A DNA stretch of 64,000 bases from Saprospiraceae bacterium UBA2329 (GTDB lineage: Bacteria > Bacteroidota > Bacteroidia > Chitinophagales > Saprospiraceae). Position numbers and translations under genes: made by a program. Shown one piece after another: positions 34,155 to 43,368 of this stretch (position 1 is its first letter; each line of letters starts with the position of its first letter). Under the pieces are notes generated by a model. That model was given only the letters and a program-made list of their open reading frames with translations. It searched no databases and had not been told where the DNA came from. The stretch lies in contig DDUV01000094.1 of the NCBI GenBank assembly GCA_002344975.1, positions 17,396 to 81,395 of the forward strand, in the 5' to 3' direction.

Positions 34155-36305
34155 ATGAATGTGCGACTCCTCTTGTCTTTGCTGATGTTTTGTTTCGCAG
34201 CCGGCGCTTTGTCGGCACAGGGTTCTGCCGCTGATTTGAAAAAGCGCGCGCGCGATTTCCTCAGTCAGGGGAAATACACCGAAGCCAAAGCGGTGATCTC
34301 TAGTTCGAGAGAACTGACCCGAGACGACAAAGAGGGCCGGTTCCTGCTGGCGGTGGCCAATTACCACCTCAATCTGTTGGACGAATCATTGCAGCAACTG
34401 CGGGCATTGGGCGATCAGGACCGCTACCCGTTCCCGGAATGCCGCCTGTATCTCGGCAAGATTTATCACGCCCGGCATGAGTTTGCCGAAGCCGGCCGGC
34501 AGTACAAAAAGTATCTCAAAACCCTGTCGGCTTCCAGTCCGCTCCGGCGTGCCGTTTGGAACGAAGTAAAGCGATGCAACAACGGTATGGAGTTGCAATT
34601 CAAAACCTCGCCTGTATTTGTAGAAAATCTCGGCGCTCAAATCAATTCCTCCGACGACGAGTTCGGCCCCGTGCCCAGCCCCACTTTCATGGATCGCCTG
34701 TACTTTTCCTCCATCCGAAAAGGCAACGCAGGCGGCCTGCGCGATGAACGCGGCAACCCCGACGACCTCAAGGGGCGCTATTTCAGCGACATGTTTTCAG
34801 CCCGGCTCTCCGGTGGCCAATGGGGGCAGGTTCAGGCGCTGCCGTACCATCTCAACAGTCCGCGCCATGAAGTGCTGGCCGACATCAATGCGCTGGGCAA
34901 TGCCATGTTTTATTTCAAAGGATTGTCTTTACAAAAGGGTGAAATTCTGATAGATACGTTCCGGCAAGGAGGTGCTTCGGTACTTACTTCCGATCCCTTC
35001 ATCGGGCCGCTGAACCCATTGGAGGGCGAGGTCTCGTTCCATCTGTTCAACGACACGCTGCTCATTTTTTCCAGTGCGCGGGCGGGCGGTTTCGGCGGCT
35101 ACGATTTGTACCGATCTTCCAAAATCAACGGTCGCTGGAATACACCGGAAAACCTGGGGCCGGAAATCAATTCCGCTTTTGACGAAACTACACCCTGCCT
35201 GCTCCGCGACGGGCGCACGTTATTTTTTAGTTCCAACAACAGCTCCGGCAGCATCGGCGGCATGGATATTTTCAAAAGCGTCTGGAACCCGCGCATCAAG
35301 AAGTGGGCGGCGCCCGAAAACCCAGGTATTCCGATCAATTCCGCTGCCGACGACACCCATTTTCGCCTCTCTCGCGACGGCTTCACGGCATTTTTTGCTT
35401 CTTCCCGAAAAGACGGCTTCGGCATGAGAGACCTCTATGTGGCTTATTTTAATGACTTCCTCGAATTGGAACCGATGACGACAACTACATATACGCCGCC
35501 ACAACCCGCTCCCAACGTAACGACGGGTACGCAGCGCATAGCCGTTTCCGAGCCGGTTTCCGTAACGGTAGTACCGGCCAAGACGACTCCCGCGGTGCAG
35601 GAAGAGCAGCCTCGCGCGGCAGCTACATGGCCTGTATTGAAAAAGGCCGAACTGCTGAAAACCGACGGCAACGCACACGCCGCGGCCATCAAAGCCGCTG
35701 CCGACTACTTGAAAGCCAATCCTGCGCTGCGGCTTTCACTGACTGCTTTTGTGAACAGCCCGGAGGCGCCCGGCGCAGCGCTGTTCAACGGAATAGGACA
35801 TGCCGAGGCCGCCGCCGCCCGAATGGTTCGCATGGGGGTATCGCCCGACCGCATTTTTGTGAGAGCCGCTTCAGCAAAATGGGACGAACCGACAGCAGGA
35901 GCCAGCGTCCTCCTGATGCGCTGGACCCCGGAGTCGGGCCAAAGTGCGCCGGAGTATGTGTCGCTGCAAAAGCAATTGCCTCAGGCAGTTTATAATGCCG
36001 CATTGGAGGCCCCGCTGCTGTACAAGGTGCAGGTGACCTCCTTGAAGAGCGCCTACGCTGGCGATCTGTTGACCAAATTCCCTGACGGCATGGTGGAAAA
36101 AAGCCACGGCGTTGACTTTTATCGCTATACGCTCGGGGCCTTTACCACCTTCTCCGCCGCCGACCAGTTCAAAAAACAATTGGCGGCACGCGGCCAAACC
36201 AATGCCTTCATCACGGTGTATGTGCATGGATTCCGCACAGAGCGCTCAGCTATTCAAAGTTATGTGAGCGATTTCCCTGATTTGAGAAATTATTTGGGGA
36301 ACTGA
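34155..36305 (+). CDS. Envelope protein with TPR, PD40 propeller and SPOR-like domains
   Basis: 716 residues from the ATG at 34155, which begins the signal MNVRLLLSLLMFCFAAGALS. Order of parts: TPR-like helices (about 25-150), a PD40/WD40-like propeller (about 170-450, with repeats such as GYDLYRSSKINGRW and GGMDIFKSVWNPR), a Thr/Pro-rich linker, a degenerate OmpA-like region (about 510-590), and a C-terminal SPOR-like domain (LYKVQVTS, YRYTLGAF, ITVYVHGFR). The first part recalls PorE, a T9SS periplasmic protein that has TPR, WD40 and OmpA domains, but the end is different. Probably peptidoglycan-associated. Confidence 0.78.
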   Translation: MNVRLLLSLLMFCFAAGALSAQGSAADLKKRARDFLSQGKYTEAKAVISSSRELTRDDKEGRFLLAVANYHLNLLDESLQQLRALGDQDRYPFPECRLYLGKIYHARHEFAEAGRQYKKYLKTLSASSPLRRAVWNEVKRCNNGMELQFKTSPVFVENLGAQINSSDDEFGPVPSPTFMDRLYFSSIRKGNAGGLRDERGNPDDLKGRYFSDMFSARLSGGQWGQVQALPYHLNSPRHEVLADINALGNAMFYFKGLSLQKGEILIDTFRQGGASVLTSDPFIGPLNPLEGEVSFHLFNDTLLIFSSARAGGFGGYDLYRSSKINGRWNTPENLGPEINSAFDETTPCLLRDGRTLFFSSNNSSGSIGGMDIFKSVWNPRIKKWAAPENPGIPINSAADDTHFRLSRDGFTAFFASSRKDGFGMRDLYVAYFNDFLELEPMTTTTYTPPQPAPNVTTGTQRIAVSEPVSVTVVPAKTTPAVQEEQPRAAATWPVLKKAELLKTDGNAHAAAIKAAADYLKANPALRLSLTAFVNSPEAPGAALFNGIGHAEAAAARMVRMGVSPDRIFVRAASAKWDEPTAGASVLLMRWTPESGQSAPEYVSLQKQLPQAVYNAALEAPLLYKVQVTSLKSAYAGDLLTKFPDGMVEKSHGVDFYRYTLGAFTTFSAADQFKKQLAARGQTNAFITVYVHGFRTERSAIQSYVSDFPDLRNYLGN

Positions 36306-36319
36306 GAGGGGAGTTATTC

Positions 36320-38032
36320 TCAACGCTTTTCAGCGGAACCCGTTCCTAATCGCAGCATCTGCCAGTTGCCCGCCGGGAAGGGCATAATATCCTCATACTG
36401 AAATGAAAAACCCACTCGGTAGCGACCCGCCGGAAGTTCGTCGGGCGCAATGAAGCCGGCATCCAGCGTAGCCGACGCGCCGGGTGTGAGGTGAGGCAGC
36501 CGGCATTGCAGGGGCACAAAACACCCCAATTTTTTACCGTCCATCCACACCGCCATGATTTGCAGGCGCGCTATCTTGCTGAAATCCAGTTCGTAAGGAT
36601 ATGGGTTGTACAAATGTAGGCTCAGGCGCACTTCCTGTCCGGCCTTGAGTTCAGCGGGCAAGGCATCGGCTACGGGTTGTACTTTATAAAACGCGTAGAA
36701 GGTATCTATTTCTGTGTAGGTAATGGTGTCGCGGTCCAGCATGAAAAAGGCCGGATCGGGATTTGACTGCCCGCCCACCCACAGAACAGGGCGCAGGTGT
36801 AGTTGCTCTTCTCCGTTCCAAAGGTCGAACTGGCTGCGACGGCTTTTGTAAGTACCCGCCGAAAAGGCTGGCAACTGCCCGGTGTAAAATGCGTACAGAG
36901 AGGCCCGCTGATAGGACCGGCTGAATGCTACCGGACGACCGGCGGCCAGCGCTTCTGTTTTTTTTGTGAATGCTTCAGGGCGGAAAAACTGATTCGGCAG
37001 CGGCGCCCATTCTCCTATGAGCAAGGAGCGGGCTACGAGTACCAAAGGCAGTACTACGACTGCAACGCGCAGCAGATAGCGGGTTCGGCGCGCATCATGG
37101 AGGCTGTGTGCATACAACATCAACAGCATCGGCACAGACGAGATGACCGTCCATTGTGGTTGCACATGCCCCCGAAAGGTGGACAAGAAAAAGAACAGCA
37201 AAAATCCTGCAAAATTGACTGCCAGCGCCCGTGTAAAAGGGTCCTTCCAATTGCTATGCCGCCAGGCTCGCCAGGCCATTGGCCACAGCAAGGGGTTGTA
37301 AACCAAAAACACATTGAGCAAAAATTCCGATACATACCACCACTTGAACTCCTGTGTGCGCTCTACCAAATGATAACGGAAGGAAGGAAAATCGTTGATG
37401 TATTGCCACCAAAGGTGTGGAAAAAACAGGACTGCCCCCGTCAAGCCGGCGACATACAAACGTGGATTCAGCAGCAGGCGCGGATGCGACAACACCGTAA
37501 AACCGATGAGTAATACGCCGTGATACTTGCTGTACAACAGCCCTGCACTGAGGGCGCCCAGCAGTAACGCATCGCTCCAGCGATTGTAAAGAACCAAGCG
37601 ACGATAGGTGTAGAGGAACAAGGCTGCAAAAAAGAGCAGCGGAGAATCGGGGGTGGCTACGAAGCCGAATACCTGAAAAATGACAATGGAAAAAGCGATG
37701 CCGAAAAACAACAGCGGACGCTGTGGGCCAGGCCAATGTTCGCAGGTTAATCGCCACAACACCCACAAGGCGCCCACCTGCGCCAAAACGGCAACCATAC
37801 GAACTCCCAACTCGCCGCCTATCCATTTGCCGGCCGAGATAAACAATGCAATCATCGGCGGGTGATCAAAGTAGCCCCAGTTCAACTGCGTACTGTACAT
37901 CCAGTAGTAGGCTTCGTCTTCGGTGAGGGCACTGAAGGCTGCCTGTAAAGCATTGAGGATCAGCCAACCGAGAAGGATCAGCCAGGTAGTTCTGTTCTGA
38001 TGTTCGGAGCGTGTTCGCATGGTTGTTATCAC
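36320..38032 (-). CDS. GT39/ArnT-like membrane glycosyltransferase
   Basis: 570 residues with about 9 to 11 membrane helices in the first 380. The N-terminal loop has ALTEDEAYYWMYSTQLNWGY and FDHPPMIAL, the signature of the PMT_2/GT-C family that takes sugars from polyprenyl-phosphate donors on the periplasmic side. The acceptor could be lipid A, a polysaccharide or protein. The C-terminal 150 residues form a soluble domain. It lies 61 bases downstream of bamA on the same strand. The start could also be the Met at 38020. Confidence 0.87.
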   Translation of the reverse strand: MITTMRTRSEHQNRTTWLILLGWLILNALQAAFSALTEDEAYYWMYSTQLNWGYFDHPPMIALFISAGKWIGGELGVRMVAVLAQVGALWVLWRLTCEHWPGPQRPLLFFGIAFSIVIFQVFGFVATPDSPLLFFAALFLYTYRRLVLYNRWSDALLLGALSAGLLYSKYHGVLLIGFTVLSHPRLLLNPRLYVAGLTGAVLFFPHLWWQYINDFPSFRYHLVERTQEFKWWYVSEFLLNVFLVYNPLLWPMAWRAWRHSNWKDPFTRALAVNFAGFLLFFFLSTFRGHVQPQWTVISSVPMLLMLYAHSLHDARRTRYLLRVAVVVLPLVLVARSLLIGEWAPLPNQFFRPEAFTKKTEALAAGRPVAFSRSYQRASLYAFYTGQLPAFSAGTYKSRRSQFDLWNGEEQLHLRPVLWVGGQSNPDPAFFMLDRDTITYTEIDTFYAFYKVQPVADALPAELKAGQEVRLSLHLYNPYPYELDFSKIARLQIMAVWMDGKKLGCFVPLQCRLPHLTPGASATLDAGFIAPDELPAGRYRVGFSFQYEDIMPFPAGNWQMLRLGTGSAEKR

Positions 38033-38049
38033 AGAAATGCCTGTGAAGT

Positions 38050-38077
38050 GATGCGGTCACTTCGACATGACCGCATC
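38050..38077 (-). terminator. Hairpin between bamA and the GT39 gene
   Basis: Perfect 10-base stem GATGCGGTCA / TGACCGCATC with an 8-base loop. Found 16 bases after the bamA stop codon, without a strong T-run. It may reduce readthrough into the glycosyltransferase gene. Confidence 0.45.
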
Positions 38078-38093
38078 GCTCGCTCGGATGTCG

Positions 38094-40613
38094 TTATTCA
38101 GGCTCAAAGCCCAATACGATGTTGAAATCGCCCAGTCCTTTGAGGCCGCGTTCGCCCGGCAGGCGTTGCTTGTCGAAACCGATGCCATAGTCGAAACCGA
38201 GCAGGCCGAACATGGGCAGGAATACGCGCATACCTATACCCGCCGAACGTTTGAGATCGAAGGGGTTGAAATCGCGGAGGTTGCGCCAAGCGTTGCCGCC
38301 CTGAGCAAAAGCCAGTACATAGATGGTAGAACTCGGATTGAGCGAAAGCGGGTAACGCATCTCCAAGGTGAATTTATCGAAAATGGGCGCGGGCGAAGTC
38401 CGTTCGGCCGCGTCGAAGTTGGCCGACAAATCACTCACCTCGTAGCCGCGCATGGAGATGATGTCCACGCCCTGGAAGCCGAATTGTTGGTTGTTGATAC
38501 CGTCGCCGCCCACCTGGAAGCGTTCGAAGGGTACCGTGCCGACTTTGCGATTATAGGAGCCGAGGATGCCTATTTTGGCGGAAGCCTTGAGTACTAATTT
38601 ACCAACGATGGGCGTGTACCATTCGGCATCGAAACGCCATTTGTGGTATTCGAGCCAACGATAGCGCTCTTCGGGGCCGAGGTCGGTGTAATCTTTGCCG
38701 TTGAGCAAGGAATAAGGCAGGGTAAGCTGTACTGCCAGCGAGATGCGCGAGCCTTCGCGGGGGAAGATCGGATCGTAAACGGTAGAACGGGCAATGGTTT
38801 GGCGAAGGCTGAAGTTGTTGAACTTGCCGTCGGTAATGAGGTTGCCGTTGTCGTCGGAGAAAGAGCCAAGGGCGCCGGCAGACCAGTCGTTGAGACTGAG
38901 CGTTTGGAGGCTCAGGGCGGTAGTGGACAGGAAGTTGTCGTCGGGCCATTTGAGGCGGGTGCCAAGGCTGGCAGAACCGTTGAGGATGCTGAAGCTGGAG
39001 TTGGCGGTGAAGGAATAACGGTTGTAAAAACCAGCTACGGTGAAGGAGTTGGGCTTTTTGCCGCCGAGCCAGGGATCGGTGAGCGAGATGTTGTACGACT
39101 GGTAAAAATTGCCGTTGGTTTGAGCACGAATGCTGAGGCGCTGGCCGTCGCCCTGTGGCAGCGGTCGCCAGGCTTCTTTATTGAAAATATTACGCAGCGA
39201 GAAGTTGTTGAACGACACGCCCAGCGTACCGATGACGCGCTGAATGCCGCCCCAGCCTGCCGAGAGTTCCAACTGGTCGGAGGGCTTTTCTTCCACGGTG
39301 TATTCTATATCCACAGTGCCGCGCTGCGGGTTCACGGGGGTGTTGATCCCCAAAGTTTCGGGATTGAAATAGCCGAGGTTGACGATCTGGCGCTGCGAGC
39401 GGAGGATGTCCGATCTGCTGAATTTTTCGCCCGGGCGGGTGAAGAGTTCGCGGCGGATAACGTGCTCGTGGGTGCGGTCGTTGCCTTTGATGATGACCTT
39501 GTCTATGGTGGCCTGCGGGCCTTCAAAAATGCGCATTTCGAGGTCAATGGAGTCGCCTTCGATGGCTACTTCCACGGGGTCCACGTTGAAAAACAGGTAG
39601 CCGTTGTCCATGTATAAAGTGCTCACATCTCGACCGTCCTGGCTGAAGCGGAGGCGTTTTTCGAGGAGTTCCTGATTGTAAACATCTCCCTTTTCGATGC
39701 CGAGAATGCCCTGAAGGGTGCTGTTGTCATAAATGGAGTTGCCCTTCCATACGATGTTGCGGAAGTAGTAACGCTGTCCTTCTTCGATGAGGATTTTGAC
39801 GCGGAGGCGGCCATCTTCGTCTCGCCAGACGCTGTCGCCGAGGATACGGGCATCGCGGTAGCCGATGGTGTTATAATATTTGACGAGGGCTTCTTTGTCG
39901 GTTTCGTAGTCTTTGCGCACGAGTTTGGAAGAGCCGAAGAGTTTGCCTTTCTCTTTGGTCTCCTTCATTTTGCGGGCCAATTTTTTCTCTTTGGCGTTCT
40001 GAGCGCCGGCAAATTCGATGTCTTCAATTTTGATGCGTTCGCCGCGATCAGTATCGAAATAAACGATAACGGAATTGACACGGGCGGTATCCGGCTCCTC
40101 CATTACCTTCACTTTGGCATCAAAAAAGCCCTTGTCTATAAAGAATTTCTCGATGGCGCGCTGGGCATTGAGTTTTACGTCTTCGGTCACGATGCCGCCT
40201 TTGAGCATGAACTTATTGACCTGTTCGTTGAGGTTTTCGTGGTAGGTTTTGGGCACGTTGCGGTAGGCGTACTTTGAGAGGCGGGGCCTTTCCTGCAATT
40301 GAATTTCCAGAAAAACCACATCTCCGATGACTTTGTCCAATACGATCTGCACATTGGTAAACAAACGCAAACGCATCAGGGCTTTCATAGCGCGGGGTAT
40401 TTCGGGGCCGGGTATGCGGATTTTGTCGCCCACTTTGAGGCCCGATACGCCGATGATGGCCACGTCTTCGCTGTAGGTGGCGCCGGTCACTTTAATGCCG
40501 CCGATTTCAAATTCTTTAGGCTCGCCGAATGGATACACGGGCAGGTTTTCGTCCGTTTGCGCCCAGGAGGCAAAAGGCAGAAGCAAGAGCAAAGCAAAAA
40601 ATAATCTGTTCAT
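38094..40613 (-). CDS. bamA: BamA outer-membrane protein assembly factor
   Basis: 839 residues: signal peptide (MNRLFFALLLLLPFASWAQ), five POTRA domains (about 35-430) and an Omp85 beta-barrel (about 430-839). Omp85 features include GWGGIQRVIGTLGVSFNNFSL and a C-terminal strand that finishes in NIVLGFEPE, with RGYEVSDL as the barrel loop. It inserts beta-barrel proteins in the outer membrane and is essential. The ATG at 40613 is chosen because the frame extending to 40676 puts a hydrophilic stretch ahead of the signal. It is 180 bases after uppS on the same strand, a pairing seen in many Bacteroidota. Confidence 0.95.
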   Translation of the reverse strand: MNRLFFALLLLLPFASWAQTDENLPVYPFGEPKEFEIGGIKVTGATYSEDVAIIGVSGLKVGDKIRIPGPEIPRAMKALMRLRLFTNVQIVLDKVIGDVVFLEIQLQERPRLSKYAYRNVPKTYHENLNEQVNKFMLKGGIVTEDVKLNAQRAIEKFFIDKGFFDAKVKVMEEPDTARVNSVIVYFDTDRGERIKIEDIEFAGAQNAKEKKLARKMKETKEKGKLFGSSKLVRKDYETDKEALVKYYNTIGYRDARILGDSVWRDEDGRLRVKILIEEGQRYYFRNIVWKGNSIYDNSTLQGILGIEKGDVYNQELLEKRLRFSQDGRDVSTLYMDNGYLFFNVDPVEVAIEGDSIDLEMRIFEGPQATIDKVIIKGNDRTHEHVIRRELFTRPGEKFSRSDILRSQRQIVNLGYFNPETLGINTPVNPQRGTVDIEYTVEEKPSDQLELSAGWGGIQRVIGTLGVSFNNFSLRNIFNKEAWRPLPQGDGQRLSIRAQTNGNFYQSYNISLTDPWLGGKKPNSFTVAGFYNRYSFTANSSFSILNGSASLGTRLKWPDDNFLSTTALSLQTLSLNDWSAGALGSFSDDNGNLITDGKFNNFSLRQTIARSTVYDPIFPREGSRISLAVQLTLPYSLLNGKDYTDLGPEERYRWLEYHKWRFDAEWYTPIVGKLVLKASAKIGILGSYNRKVGTVPFERFQVGGDGINNQQFGFQGVDIISMRGYEVSDLSANFDAAERTSPAPIFDKFTLEMRYPLSLNPSSTIYVLAFAQGGNAWRNLRDFNPFDLKRSAGIGMRVFLPMFGLLGFDYGIGFDKQRLPGERGLKGLGDFNIVLGFEPE

Positions 40614-40793
40614 TATCATCATATTTTGTCGGGCTGTTAAAATATTAAGCCGGATCAGTCTGGTGGATGGATTCAAAGTAGTTATTCATTAGCCGCGAGC
40701 TGCGAGGTTGATTTTGCAACAAACGCATTACGCCAGACGGCGAATCATTGGACGCCGGTTGGAACGGATTAACGAAAGCATCAGATTTTAATT

Positions 40794-41543
40794 TCATTGG
40801 GCTAATTGTTCGCTGGTCTTCCCGAAGCGGCGTTCGCGTTGCTGAAAGTCAATGATGGCTTGGTACAGGTGTTCTTTCCTGAATTCGGGCCACAACACCG
40901 GCGTAAAATACAACTCGGCGTAGGCAATTTGCCACAGCAGGAAATTGCTGATGCGCTGTTCGCCGCTGCTGCGAATGAGCAGTTCCGGGTCGGGAATTTG
41001 ATTCATGCCGGTGTTCAAACGGGCGGCAAAGCGCTCCTCACTCACCTCTTCGGGCTTCAATTCGCCGGCCTGCACCTGTTCTGCCAGTAGCCGGGCTGCC
41101 TGTAGTATTTCCCGACGGGCGCTGTAGTTGAGGGCCAGCACCAGCGTCATGCGCGAGTTGTTTTTGGTAGTTTCGATGCCCTGCAAAAGAGCGCGGCGGG
41201 TGGCGTCGGGCAGTTGACTGAGGTCGCCGATGGCCATCAGGCGGATGTTGTTTTTCATCAGCGTTTTGACCTCTTTGTGCAGAGTTTCCACCAAAAGCCG
41301 CATCAGTGCGCCCACTTCTATTTTGGGGCGGTTCCAGTTTTCGGTGGAAAAGGCGTAGAGCGTCAGGTATTCTATGCCCAATTCGGCAGCGGCCTCTGTG
41401 ATGTCGCGCACTGCCTGCACGCCATTGCGATGCCCGAATACGCGCGGCTTGCCATGTTGTTTGGCCCAACGCCCGTTGCCGTCCATGATGACTGCGACAT
41501 GGCGCGGCAATTTTTCCAGTATGATGGCTGATTTCAGTTCCAT
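40794..41543 (-). CDS. uppS: Isoprenyl transferase, undecaprenyl diphosphate synthase
   Basis: 249 residues of the cis-prenyltransferase family. HVAVIMDGNGRWAKQHG contains the catalytic Asp, with YLTLYAFSTENWNRP and the C-terminal RSSGEQRISNFLLWQIAYAEL also present. It makes the C55 lipid carrier for peptidoglycan and polysaccharide synthesis, used by PBP1A substrates. The frame is open to 41585, but the promoter box at 41600-41593 would leave that start without a leader; the ATG at 41543 gives normal length. bamA follows. Confidence 0.93.
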   Translation of the reverse strand: MELKSAIILEKLPRHVAVIMDGNGRWAKQHGKPRVFGHRNGVQAVRDITEAAAELGIEYLTLYAFSTENWNRPKIEVGALMRLLVETLHKEVKTLMKNNIRLMAIGDLSQLPDATRRALLQGIETTKNNSRMTLVLALNYSARREILQAARLLAEQVQAGELKPEEVSEERFAARLNTGMNQIPDPELLIRSSGEQRISNFLLWQIAYAELYFTPVLWPEFRKEHLYQAIIDFQQRERRFGKTSEQLAQ

Positions 41544-41592
41544 TCTGACGGCTTGCATGGCCGGTTTTTCGGCGGCCCGGTGCATAAGCGCG

Positions 41593-41600
41593 CAAAGTTA
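41593..41600 (-). promoter_or_regulatory. uppS-bamA promoter -7 box
   Basis: Minus strand TAACTTTG (41600-41593), 50 bases upstream of the chosen uppS start. It is arranged back to back with the promoter of the M3 peptidase at 41644-41651. Confidence 0.55.
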
Positions 41601-41643
41601 GCAAAAGCGGCTTTCATTGTACGGATTATCGGGCGATTCGCTG

Positions 41644-41651
41644 TACTTTTG
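41644..41651 (+). promoter_or_regulatory. Promoter -7 box of the M3 peptidase gene
   Basis: TACTTTTG, 26 bases before the ATG at 41678. A TTG is found 24 bases upstream, a little farther than usual. Confidence 0.5.
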
Positions 41652-41677
41652 CGCCCTTGCCACCCAAATGAGATGAT

Positions 41678-43357
41678 ATGAGGTTTGAACAATTGCAATA
41701 CCAACGCCCCGACATGGCACAATTCAGCGCCCGTTTTCACGAGTTGTTGGAGCGCTTTTCCAATGCGGAATCCTTTGATTTACAAAGTGAAGCATTTACA
41801 AAAATCAATGCCCTGCGCGATGAATTTTCTTCCATGTTCAACCTCTGCCACATCCGGCATACGGTGAACACGAAGGACGAGTTTTACGCCACGGAAAACG
41901 ACTTTTTCGATCAGGAGATGCCCAACGTAGAGGCTCTGAATTTCAAGTTTTACGAAAAACTGCTCGCCTCGCCTTTCCGGTCTGAATTGGAAGCTAAATG
42001 GGGCCGCCAGCTTTTTCAGATCGCCGAGTTGAGCCGCAAGACCTTCAGTCCTGATATTCTGGAGGACCTCCAAAAAGAAAACGCCTTAGTGAGCGCCTAC
42101 GTCAAGCTCAAAGCAGGCGCCCGCATTACCTGCCTCGGCGAGGAGTACAACCTATCCTCCATCATCAAACTCGAAAACTCGCCCGATCGCGGAGTACGCC
42201 GCGCCGCCGCTGCCGCCAAATGGGCTTTTTTTGATGAACACGCCGCCGAGGTGGACGACATCTTCGATCAGTTAGTAGAACTTCGGCATGGCATGGCCCA
42301 AAAACTGGGTTTCCACAATTTTGTAGAAATGGCTTATGCGCGCATGCTTCGCAGCGATTACGACGCCCAAATGGTGGCCGGATTCCGCGAACAAATCCGA
42401 CAGAGCATCGTGCCCATCGCTACCCGGCTCTACGAACGCCAGCGCGAACGCCTGCAATTGGAGCGCCTGCATTTCTACGATGAAGACTACCGTTTCCCCG
42501 ACGGCAACCCGCATCCAAAGGGCGACCCGGAGTGGATCATCAGTCAGGCGGCACAGATGTATGACGAGCTTTCGCCCGATACCAGTGAGTTCTTCCGTTT
42601 TATGCTCGACGGCGGGTTTATGGACCTGCCCGCCCGCGACGGTAAATCGCCCGGCGGCTACTGCACCTTCCTCAACTCGTATGGCGCGCCGTTCATCTTT
42701 TCCAATTTCAACGGTACCAGCGGCGATATTGACGTGCTGACCCACGAGGTAGGGCACGCTTTTCAGGTCTATAGTAGCCGCAACATCGGCATCAACGAGT
42801 ACTATTGGCCCTCCTACGAAGCCTGCGAAATTCATTCCATGAGCATGGAGTTTTTTACCTGGCCCTGGATGCGCCTCTTTTTCGGCGAGGATACCGACAA
42901 GTACCATTTTGCGCACTTGTCGGGGGCCATTTATTTCCTGCCTTACGGCGTGGCGGTGGACGAGTTTCAGCATTTAGTGTATGAAAATCCCCAATGGACG
43001 CCTGCCGAACGCCGCCAAGCCTGGCGCGACACGGAGCGCAAATATCTGCCCTGGCGCCACTACGACAACAATGCCTTTTTGGAAAGCGGCGGTTACTGGC
43101 ACAAGCAAAGCCATATTTTTTCCACGCCGTTTTACTACATAGACTATGTGCTGGCACAGATTTGCGCCTTCCAGTTCTGGAAACGCGACCGCGAAGATCA
43201 TACCTCCGCCTGGAAAGATTATGTGCAATTGTGCCGGGCCGGCGGCAGCGGCTCCTTTTTGGAACTGACCCGCTTGGCCAATCTGCGCTCGCCCTTCGAG
43301 GAGGGCTGCGTGGATTCGGTGTCGGGCGTGGTGGCCGAGTGGTTGGAGGGGCATTGA
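41678..43357 (+). CDS. M3-family oligoendopeptidase (PepF-like)
   Basis: 559 residues. The zinc motif HEVGHAF has His356, Glu357 and His360; the third ligand Glu is in YEACEIHSMSMEFF about 25 residues on. The arrangement and length match the short oligoendopeptidase F-type group of M3. No signal peptide, so it acts on peptides in the cytoplasm. Convergent with prfA, with 11 bases between the two stops. Confidence 0.92.
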   Translation: MRFEQLQYQRPDMAQFSARFHELLERFSNAESFDLQSEAFTKINALRDEFSSMFNLCHIRHTVNTKDEFYATENDFFDQEMPNVEALNFKFYEKLLASPFRSELEAKWGRQLFQIAELSRKTFSPDILEDLQKENALVSAYVKLKAGARITCLGEEYNLSSIIKLENSPDRGVRRAAAAAKWAFFDEHAAEVDDIFDQLVELRHGMAQKLGFHNFVEMAYARMLRSDYDAQMVAGFREQIRQSIVPIATRLYERQRERLQLERLHFYDEDYRFPDGNPHPKGDPEWIISQAAQMYDELSPDTSEFFRFMLDGGFMDLPARDGKSPGGYCTFLNSYGAPFIFSNFNGTSGDIDVLTHEVGHAFQVYSSRNIGINEYYWPSYEACEIHSMSMEFFTWPWMRLFFGEDTDKYHFAHLSGAIYFLPYGVAVDEFQHLVYENPQWTPAERRQAWRDTERKYLPWRHYDNNAFLESGGYWHKQSHIFSTPFYYIDYVLAQICAFQFWKRDREDHTSAWKDYVQLCRAGGSGSFLELTRLANLRSPFEEGCVDSVSGVVAEWLEGH

Positions 43358-43368
43358 GCCTATACTCC

